Of a stretch of 5,860 bases of DNA, positions 1-4,013 are shown piece by piece (the stretch's first letter is position 1; the number at the start of each line of letters is the position of its first letter). The DNA comes from Candidatus Caldarchaeum sp. (GTDB lineage: Archaea > Thermoproteota > Nitrososphaeria_A > Caldarchaeales > Caldarchaeaceae). The position numbers and the translations under genes are program-made. The stretch is taken from NCBI GenBank assembly GCA_025054795.1, contig JANWZU010000045.1, positions 1 to 5,860 on the forward strand. Direction: 5' to 3'. Below the pieces are notes generated by a model. The model made no database searches, was not told the DNA's origin, and saw only the letters and a program-made list of their open reading frames with translations.

Positions 1-249
1 GTCCCTAGGCGCAGGCCTAGCTGCTGTGACGGTTCTGGTCAGGGTTTGGAAGGCTGTTACCGTCTGGCCTGTTCCGCCAACAGTCTGAACCCTCGTGACA
101 GTCTCTGTCCTCGCTCCGGAGGTGGAGCCGAGGAAGTATCCGCCTACTCCAGCCACCACTCCGACTCCGACGACTGCGCCAGCGGCTATGGTGTTGCTAA
201 TCGCCTGTCTTCGAGTGATGCGCCTTGGCTGACCTTTTTCAGCGTTCAT
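1..249 (-). CDS. N-terminal part of a Tat-exported protein, probably an ABC-transporter solute-binding protein (runs off left edge)
   Basis: This is an 83-codon open 5' fragment that continues past base 1. The ATG at 249-247 is the only possible start, because an in-frame TGA lies three codons upstream. Residues 9-17 contain two arginine pairs, including TRRQAIS, which resembles a twin-arginine (Tat) export signal. A glycine/valine/alanine-rich hydrophobic segment follows at about residues 20-42, ending GGYFLGS. After it comes a threonine/valine-rich stretch (about 48-76, with TETVTR, QTVTAF and TRTVTA). This layout of basic head, hydrophobic segment and Thr-rich linker is typical of archaeal extracellular solute-binding proteins of ABC importers, but no ligand-binding domain is visible. 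There is no cysteine in the 83 residues, so no lipobox, and the hydrophobic segment may remain as an uncleaved anchor. Export is well supported. The solute-binding role is inference, and another secreted protein is possible. Confidence 0.72.
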   Translation of the reverse strand, partial: MNAEKGQPRRITRRQAISNTIAAGAVVGVGVVAGVGGYFLGSTSGARTETVTRVQTVGGTGQTVTAFQTLTRTVTAARPAPRD

Positions 250-271
250 GCGTTTTCTTCACTCAACGAGG

Positions 272-286
272 GCTTATAAGCTTTAT
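272..286 (-). promoter_or_regulatory. TATA-box promoter for the exported-protein gene (leaderless)
   Basis: On the minus strand the sequence reads ATAAAGCTTATAAGC. The TATA core (CTTATAAG, 273-280) is centred about 27 bp upstream of the ATG at 249, which puts the expected transcription start at or next to the start codon. No Shine-Dalgarno lies between them, so the gene is probably leaderless. The core sits in a 10-bp palindrome, GCTTATAAGC. The promoter lies in the 64-bp gap behind the aldehyde dehydrogenase stop codon, so the exported protein can be transcribed independently of that gene. Confidence 0.6.
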
Positions 287-313
287 CCGGGGTTATCTGA
301 AAGCCAGCACCAC

Positions 314-1891
314 CTATGTCTCTACTACGTTGGTCTGAGCCTGTTCCCTCAGAAAAGTCAGCAAGTAGTGCGGCCCTCCAACACCTTTGCCCGTCGCTCC
401 GCTTGCCTTCCATCCGACGAACGTTTGAGCGCCCGGCCACGCTCCCGTTGTTGATCCGCCTCGGCGGTTGGCGTAGGTGACTCCGAACTCGATGTTTTTG
501 AAGAAGTATTCGATCTCTTTTTCGTTCTCGGAGAATATTCCAGCTGTTAGGCCGTACTCCGTGTTGTTGGCTTCTCTTAGCGCTTCTTCGAGTGTTTCGA
601 ACTCGTCGACCAGCAGGATGGGTAGGAAAAGCTCCTGCTTGAATAGGAAGTGGTTTCTGGGAAGCTTGCCGATGACGGTGGGCTGGACGTAGAAGCCTCT
701 GTCAAACACCCCGCCTCCTAGCACTTCGCCGCCGTAAAGGATTTCGCCGCCGTCTCTTTTAGCGGCTTCAACGTAGCGTCTGAAGTTTTCAACAGCACGG
801 CTGTTTATCACGGGGCCGAGGAAAACTTCTCTACGCCTCGGGTCGCCTATCTTGATAGCGCTCGTCTCCTTAACCAACTCGGCCAAAAACCTCTCCTTGA
901 TGCCTTTCTGGACATAAAGCCTAGAGGTTGCGGAGCATTTCTGGCCTCCGTATCCGAAAGCAGCACGCAGCACGCCAGATACGGCCTTCTTGACGTCTGC
1001 GTTGTCCGTGACGATTGTCGGGTTCTTGCTTCCCATTTCGAGGAGAATGGGTTTGGGGTAGGGCTGCGATGAAGTGAATCTTCTGTAAAGCCTCATGCCC
1101 ACGTCTTTGGAGCCTGTGAAGGCTATTCCGGCGACATCGGGGTTTGAGACGACCTCGTCCTCGAAGGCCTGCCCCGGGCCCGTCACGAAGTTGAGCGCTC
1201 CCTCTGGAACTCCGGCGTCTCTGAAAACCCTGTACAGCATCAGCCCCGACAGAGGTGTTTCGCTGGTCGGCTTGAATACGACGGTGTTGCCTGTCATCAG
1301 GGCGCCCATCATCATTCCGTTGGCCAGCATGAACGGGAAGTTGAAAGGCGAGATGACAACCCAGACACCGTAGGGCCTCGCAACCATTCTGCACCTCTCC
1401 CCCGGACCTCCTGGCCCCATCTCCCTAACGTAGCCGTTGTTGTCCTCCATGATTCGAGCATAGTACTTGAGGGCGTCGATGGCTTCCCATGCCTCTGCCA
1501 AAGCTTCGAACCTGTTCTTACCCGCCTCGTAGGTGATGACCGCCGCTATCTCAAACTTCCTCTCGTCAATCAGCTCAGCCGCCCTAAGCATAACCCGGAC
1601 TCGCTCACACCAATCTCTGTTCCCCCAATCGCTGAAGCTCTTCTTCGCCTCCTGAACAGCCTTCCTCAAATGACCGGCGTTGCCCTTCTGAAAATACCCC
1701 ACAACGATAGACGTGTCTATAGGGCTTCTCTCCTCAAACTCACCATCCTCCGAAAAAACCTCAGCCCCGCCTATGTACATGGGATAGTGTTTCCCGAGGT
1801 ACTTTGTCCTAACGTCATCCAAAGCTTTCTCGTAAGCTGGGTGAATGCTTTCGTCGGCAAACAGAGATACGTAGGTTATTTTGCCTGACAA
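314..1891 (-). CDS. Aldehyde dehydrogenase, most like L-glutamate gamma-semialdehyde (1-pyrroline-5-carboxylate) dehydrogenase
   Basis: This 525-residue protein belongs to the NAD(P)-dependent aldehyde dehydrogenase superfamily. All key residues are visible: Asn184 in SPFNFP, Lys207 in FKPTS, the cofactor-loop motif FTGSKDVG (258-265), the general base Glu285 in LLEMGSKNP, and the nucleophile Cys319 in GGQKCSATSR. The GGQKCSA context, the tail motif GGPHYLLTFL (505-514), an N-terminal arm of about 35 residues before YPMYIGG, and the length all favour the P5C dehydrogenase branch. That branch oxidises glutamate semialdehyde to glutamate in the cytoplasm, in proline and arginine breakdown. The usual E-(I/L)-F-G-P motif reads ELFLP (420-424), with Leu in place of Gly. 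The start is TTG at 1891-1889, chosen because GGGAGGT lies 9 nt upstream. No proline dehydrogenase gene is in the window, so the substrate is inferred from similarity. Another semialdehyde substrate remains possible. Confidence 0.88.
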   Translation of the reverse strand: MSGKITYVSLFADESIHPAYEKALDDVRTKYLGKHYPMYIGGAEVFSEDGEFEERSPIDTSIVVGYFQKGNAGHLRKAVQEAKKSFSDWGNRDWCERVRVMLRAAELIDERKFEIAAVITYEAGKNRFEALAEAWEAIDALKYYARIMEDNNGYVREMGPGGPGERCRMVARPYGVWVVISPFNFPFMLANGMMMGALMTGNTVVFKPTSETPLSGLMLYRVFRDAGVPEGALNFVTGPGQAFEDEVVSNPDVAGIAFTGSKDVGMRLYRRFTSSQPYPKPILLEMGSKNPTIVTDNADVKKAVSGVLRAAFGYGGQKCSATSRLYVQKGIKERFLAELVKETSAIKIGDPRRREVFLGPVINSRAVENFRRYVEAAKRDGGEILYGGEVLGGGVFDRGFYVQPTVIGKLPRNHFLFKQELFLPILLVDEFETLEEALREANNTEYGLTAGIFSENEKEIEYFFKNIEFGVTYANRRGGSTTGAWPGAQTFVGWKASGATGKGVGGPHYLLTFLREQAQTNVVET

Positions 1892-1900
1892 ACTTCGACG

Positions 1901-1907
1901 ACCTCCC
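1901..1907 (-). promoter_or_regulatory. Shine-Dalgarno sequence that fixes the TTG start of the aldehyde dehydrogenase
   Basis: The minus strand reads GGGAGGT, strongly complementary to the 3' end of 16S rRNA, 9 nt before the TTG codon at 1891-1889. No ATG or GTG at a comparable distance competes with it. It is the clearest ribosome binding site in the window and contrasts with the leaderless genes around it. Confidence 0.7.
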
Positions 1908-1909
1908 TT

Positions 1910-1920
1910 AACACAGTGTT
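1910..1920. promoter_or_regulatory. Short perfect palindrome AACAC-A-GTGTT near the aldehyde dehydrogenase transcription start
   Basis: A 5-bp perfect inverted repeat with a 1-nt centre directly abuts the Shine-Dalgarno of the aldehyde dehydrogenase gene. It overlaps the transcription start predicted from the TATA position (about 1912). It could be part of an operator, but at this length it may be chance. Confidence 0.3.
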
Positions 1921-1937
1921 TTAGCGCCGCCGCTAAA
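1920..1937. promoter_or_regulatory. Perfect inverted repeat TTTAGCG-N4-CGCTAAA, candidate operator of the aldehyde dehydrogenase gene
   Basis: Two 7-bp arms match perfectly around a 4-nt spacer (CCGC). The repeat overlaps the downstream end of the predicted TATA element and lies just upstream of the predicted transcription start of the minus-strand gene. In archaea a bound repressor at that position would block TBP/TFB or polymerase access. The geometry (arm, 4-nt spacer, arm) is like that of the second repeat at 1963-1982, although the arm sequences differ. A regulatory role is inference from position and symmetry. Confidence 0.45.
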
Positions 1938-1946
1938 TATCTTTTC
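1934..1946 (-). promoter_or_regulatory. TATA-like element of the aldehyde dehydrogenase gene
   Basis: The minus strand reads AAAAGATATTTAG, an AT-rich stretch in a GC-rich surrounding, centred roughly 27 bp before about position 1912. A transcript starting there would have a leader of about 20 nt holding the GGGAGGT ribosome binding site, which fits. The match to the archaeal TATA consensus is only partial. Confidence 0.45.
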
Positions 1947-1962
1947 TCCTCGGTCGTAAAAC

Positions 1963-1982
1963 ATGTTTCACTGATGAAACAT
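1963..1982. promoter_or_regulatory. Perfect inverted repeat ATGTTTCA-CTGA-TGAAACAT in the divergent promoter region, candidate operator
   Basis: Two 8-bp arms are exactly complementary around a 4-nt spacer. An outer AAAAC (1958-1962) and GTTTT (1986-1990) extend the symmetry imperfectly, with 3 extra nt on the right side. The repeat lies between the two divergent TATA-like elements, immediately upstream of the one at 1987-1993. The arm centres are 12 bp apart, about one helical turn, as expected for a dimeric helix-turn-helix regulator. There is no U-tract, and both flanking genes start rather than end here, so a terminator is unlikely. Confidence 0.5.
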
Positions 1983-1986
1983 CTAG

Positions 1987-1993
1987 TTTTAAA
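1987..1993 (+). promoter_or_regulatory. TATA-like element of the membrane-protein gene
   Basis: TTTTAAA on the plus strand is centred about 28 bp upstream of the ATG at 2018 and only 10 bp upstream of an earlier in-frame ATG at 2000. With the usual archaeal spacing, transcription would begin near 2016-2018. This supports a leaderless start at 2018 and argues against the ATG at 2000. Confidence 0.45.
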
Positions 1994-2017
1994 GGTAGGA
2001 TGCGGAGGCCATCGGAG

Positions 2018-2944
2018 ATGAATCCCCTAAAGCTTCTCGTCAAACCACTCCACTTCTTCGAATCAGTCGAAAAAACCAGTGTCAAGACCGGGTTGATTAT
2101 CTTTTCTGCGGCAGCTTTATCCCAGATAATCGCCTCCCTCGTCTTCCTTAACTTCAAAACCGTTTACGAAGTTGCTTTAGGGGAGTATTCGCTCGTCGAG
2201 TTAAGGTTGTTCAGACTGGACTACATCGTGATGTCGAGCTTGACGACTGTTTTCGTCGCCTTGGTCATCCACGTGGGGGTTGGAAGAATTTTGGGAAGGC
2301 TGACGGGAAGGAACACGCCTCCGATGAAAACCTTCATAAACGCAGTCTTCCACGTCTTCATCATCCTCGCAGCAGTCAACATCTCCTACGCCGCCCTCGC
2401 CTCAACAGCCCAGCCTGAGACATACTACGTCTTCGGCTTCGAACTCACCGACGTCGTATTCTACAACGTGACGCTCACCTACACAAACTCAGCCGGAGAA
2501 AACGTCTCCGTCGAGAACAGCATCTTATACGCAAAGAAAGCCAACGTATCACGTGTCCACAGCGACCTGAAGCCCGTGAAAACGGGGGCGTACACCGCTG
2601 AAGAGGTGGCTAAGATACTGGCTGAAACAAGGTTGAGGGCTGTTCTGCTCCAACCATCCTCCCCTCCGTACAGACTGCCCGAGAAACTCGAAGCCGGTGT
2701 TTTTCTGTTCAACGACGTAGATGCGAAAAACATCGTCCTCACCTCTGTTGGAGCCGTCAGGGAGGGGTCTGGAACCTTTCTGGTTCAGCTCAGCCTCCTC
2801 CGGAACACGGCGTGGCGTGTTTTGCTGTCGGTCTACTTGGGTCTGTGTGTATATGTTCTTCACAGAACTTCGAAGAAAGCAATGTTTCTGGTGATGGCTG
2901 CATCCTACCTCGCATCAACCAACCTAGTACCTAGCCTTTTCTAA
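2018..2944 (+). CDS. Multi-spanning membrane protein with a large external loop (Yip1-like N-terminal half, uncertain)
   Basis: I do not recognise a specific family. From the ATG at 2018 the protein has 308 residues. Using that numbering, hydrophobic segments lie at about 24-44, 69-89, 107-129, 266-282 and 287-304, giving three N-terminal and two C-terminal membrane spans. The stretch between spans 3 and 4 (about 130-264) is polar and carries three N-glycosylation sequons (NVT, NVS, NVS), so it is probably outside the cell. The opening, NPLKLLVKPLHFFESVEK, followed by spans and a TPPMKTFINAVFHVF segment, resembles Yip1-type membrane domains, but this is a weak resemblance. An in-frame ATG at 2000 would add six residues (MRRPSE). 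I prefer 2018 because of the TATA spacing and because GGAGG lies 9 nt before it (2004-2008). The gene ends 14 bp inside the oppositely oriented CoA enzyme gene. Divergence from the aldehyde dehydrogenase gene suggests possible shared regulation. Confidence 0.75.
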   Translation: MNPLKLLVKPLHFFESVEKTSVKTGLIIFSAAALSQIIASLVFLNFKTVYEVALGEYSLVELRLFRLDYIVMSSLTTVFVALVIHVGVGRILGRLTGRNTPPMKTFINAVFHVFIILAAVNISYAALASTAQPETYYVFGFELTDVVFYNVTLTYTNSAGENVSVENSILYAKKANVSRVHSDLKPVKTGAYTAEEVAKILAETRLRAVLLQPSSPPYRLPEKLEAGVFLFNDVDAKNIVLTSVGAVREGSGTFLVQLSLLRNTAWRVLLSVYLGLCVYVLHRTSKKAMFLVMAASYLASTNLVPSLF

Positions 2945-3647
2945 CCTTACCGTCGACCGAGATTTCACCCGCCATCACCCTAGTCGTTGAGATGGGGCGG
3001 CCGTCTTCAGCCACAACCAGCGGGCAGACAAGAACCTCGAGAGGCCTCATCATCCTCTCAGCTCTTTTTGCGTTTATCTCAACCGCTCGGCCCGCCGTCG
3101 CCGGGCTCACGACCAAGGCTTCTATCGTAGGGTCTTCGACAGACGGTCCGTAAGGGTCTTCAAGCGGAATTATCTGGCTTCTTCCAAGCCATCGCTGTTC
3201 GTCGAGGAAGCGTTTGAGGCCTCTAACCCTTTCCTCGTAAGCCGGTATAGGATGGTTCTTCGAAAGCTTGGAGGCAAAGCTGTCGGAGGACACGCCTATC
3301 AGCACTTTTTCGGCTTTGCAGAAAGCTGTCAGCAGAAGCGCCATGTGGCCGGCGTGAAGTGTTGAGAAAGTGCCGCCCAAGGCGGCTAAGGTGAAGCGGG
3401 GTTTCTCCAAGCACCCCTCCCTGAGAATCTGTAGAACCTCTTCTCCAGTCTTCCTTACCTCCCACAGTATAACTAAAGCCTCCCCACGGGTGATCCCAAG
3501 CCTCTTCACAAGCTCCTCAGGCGATACACCTGGTTCGTTGAGAAGTATCTTATCCCTAACGTACGCTTTGTGAACTGGGTAGAGCGGCAGAGCTTGCACC
3601 GTCTCAACCAAGACATGCCAATCAATTTTTGGATGGAGGGAGGACAT
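2931..3647 (-). CDS. coaD: Archaeal-type phosphopantetheine adenylyltransferase with an N-terminal helix-turn-helix-like extension
   Basis: From the ATG at 3647-3645 this protein has 238 residues. Residues 85 to the end are a nucleotidyltransferase of the archaeal PPAT family. They contain LGGTF (90-94), the HxGH signature HAGH (98-101), VLIGVSSDSFASK (115-127), AYEERVRGLKRFL (137-148) and the ISTTRV motif (219-224), the counterpart of the usual ISSTRI. The enzyme joins ATP and 4'-phosphopantetheine to make dephospho-CoA, the penultimate step of CoA synthesis, in the cytoplasm. The catalytic domain is about 150 residues, close to the usual length of the whole archaeal enzyme. The first 84 residues are therefore extra. 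Residues 37-67 (EPGVSPEELVKRLGITRGEA and onward) look like a helix-turn-helix. An in-frame reading frame continues upstream but is low-complexity and antisense to the divergent small gene, so I exclude it. A TATA element 27 bp upstream supports this ATG as a leaderless start. Confidence 0.85.
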   Translation of the reverse strand: MSSLHPKIDWHVLVETVQALPLYPVHKAYVRDKILLNEPGVSPEELVKRLGITRGEALVILWEVRKTGEEVLQILREGCLEKPRFTLAALGGTFSTLHAGHMALLLTAFCKAEKVLIGVSSDSFASKLSKNHPIPAYEERVRGLKRFLDEQRWLGRSQIIPLEDPYGPSVEDPTIEALVVSPATAGRAVEINAKRAERMMRPLEVLVCPLVVAEDGRPISTTRVMAGEISVDGKVRKG

Positions 3648-3669
3648 CAGGCCGCAAACAACACCTCGG

Positions 3670-3677
3670 TATATTAC
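3670..3677 (-). promoter_or_regulatory. TATA element for the phosphopantetheine adenylyltransferase gene (leaderless)
   Basis: The minus strand reads GTAATATA, centred about 27 bp upstream of the ATG at 3647, so the predicted transcription start coincides with the start codon. A GAGGTG further upstream (3663-3668) lies 15-16 nt from the ATG and would not be in such a transcript. The element decides against an upstream extension of the reading frame. Confidence 0.5.
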
Positions 3678-3690
3678 ATTATAGGAAAAA

Positions 3691-3699
3691 CTTATTATT
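3691..3699 (+). promoter_or_regulatory. TATA-like element for the small helical-protein gene
   Basis: CTTATTATT on the plus strand lies about 32 bp before the ATG at 3728. It predicts a transcript start a few nucleotides before the codon, so a very short or absent leader. It sits about 20 bp from the opposing TATA element of the CoA gene, making a compact back-to-back promoter in which the two initiation complexes could interfere. The match is moderate, and another AT-rich stretch at 3678-3685 could serve instead. Confidence 0.35.
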
Positions 3700-3727
3700 C
3701 CTTGAATTGGACGATTCCTTGGAAAGG

Positions 3728-3979
3728 ATGGCGGAAGACAGGAAACTCCTCGAATCCTTGGCGGAGCAGCTTGAGTACTGTGAGAGAATGCTCGCCATTG
3801 AGGCTCGCCTCGACCTTGTTGTTGCGATCCTCGAGGAGCTGGTTGAGAAGCTCTCCACCCAGAACCCGCTGATAGACGAGCAGAGCAGGCGGGCGATGCT
3901 GGAGAGAGCCAAGCTGATATACCACAGAGCCAAAACACTCCTCTACCTCGCAGAGGAAGCCAAAGGCACCAAGTACTAA
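3728..3979 (+). CDS. Small helical (possibly coiled-coil) protein of unknown function
   Basis: I do not recognise this 83-residue protein. It is rich in Leu, Glu, Ala, Arg and Lys and has no proline except in one central break (TQNPLID, about 44-50). It therefore probably folds as two or three long helices in a hairpin: about residues 3-42 and 50-78. It has no signal peptide and no membrane span. The single cysteine is at residue 18. The reading frame is open upstream to an ATG at 3629, but that region overlaps the start and promoter of the divergent CoA gene and codes for sequence of different character. The start MAEDRK at 3728 is therefore preferred, with TTG at 3719 as an alternative. The gene ends 34 bp before tldD, which has its own strong TATA box. 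Reality is supported by the biased helical composition and clean spacing. Function is unknown. Confidence 0.65.
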   Translation: MAEDRKLLESLAEQLEYCERMLAIEARLDLVVAILEELVEKLSTQNPLIDEQSRRAMLERAKLIYHRAKTLLYLAEEAKGTKY

Positions 3980-3989
3980 TTTATATAAA
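3980..3989 (+). promoter_or_regulatory. Strong palindromic TATA box of tldD (leaderless)
   Basis: TTTATATAAA is a perfect palindrome and the best TATA match in the window. It starts one base after the stop codon of the preceding small gene and is centred about 29 bp before the tldD ATG at 4014. No ribosome binding site lies between them, so tldD is predicted to be transcribed from its own leaderless promoter. Confidence 0.7.
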
Positions 3990-4013
3990 GTCGGCTCACA
4001 CCTGATATACAGC

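Noticed and set aside
46..279. Plus-strand open frame of 77 codons.
   Set aside because: It is Ser-rich and Cys-containing with no recognisable features, and lies opposite the well-supported Tat-signal gene.
921..1394. Minus-strand open frame of 157 codons in another frame inside the aldehyde dehydrogenase gene.
   Set aside because: The dehydrogenase frame has intact catalytic motifs over its full length. This frame is Arg/Gln-rich with no motif.
1920..1982. Inverted repeats considered as transcription terminators or attachment sites.
   Set aside because: Both flanking genes start here, there is no U-tract after either repeat on the transcribed strand, and no integrase or other mobile-element gene is present.
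2479..2863. Two overlapping minus-strand open frames opposite the membrane-protein gene.
   Set aside because: Neither has promoter-like sequence or recognisable composition, and the plus-strand gene shows clear membrane segments and glycosylation sequons.
3629..3727. Upstream in-frame extension of the small helical protein to an ATG at 3629.
   Set aside because: It would overlap the start of the divergent CoA gene and run through the shared AT-rich promoter. Its sequence does not share the helical composition of the rest.
3648..3938. Upstream in-frame extension of the phosphopantetheine adenylyltransferase by 97 residues.
   Set aside because: It is antisense to the small helical-protein gene, has low-complexity Ser/Pro/Arg/Gln composition, spans both promoters, and the TATA element at 3670-3677 places the start at 3647.
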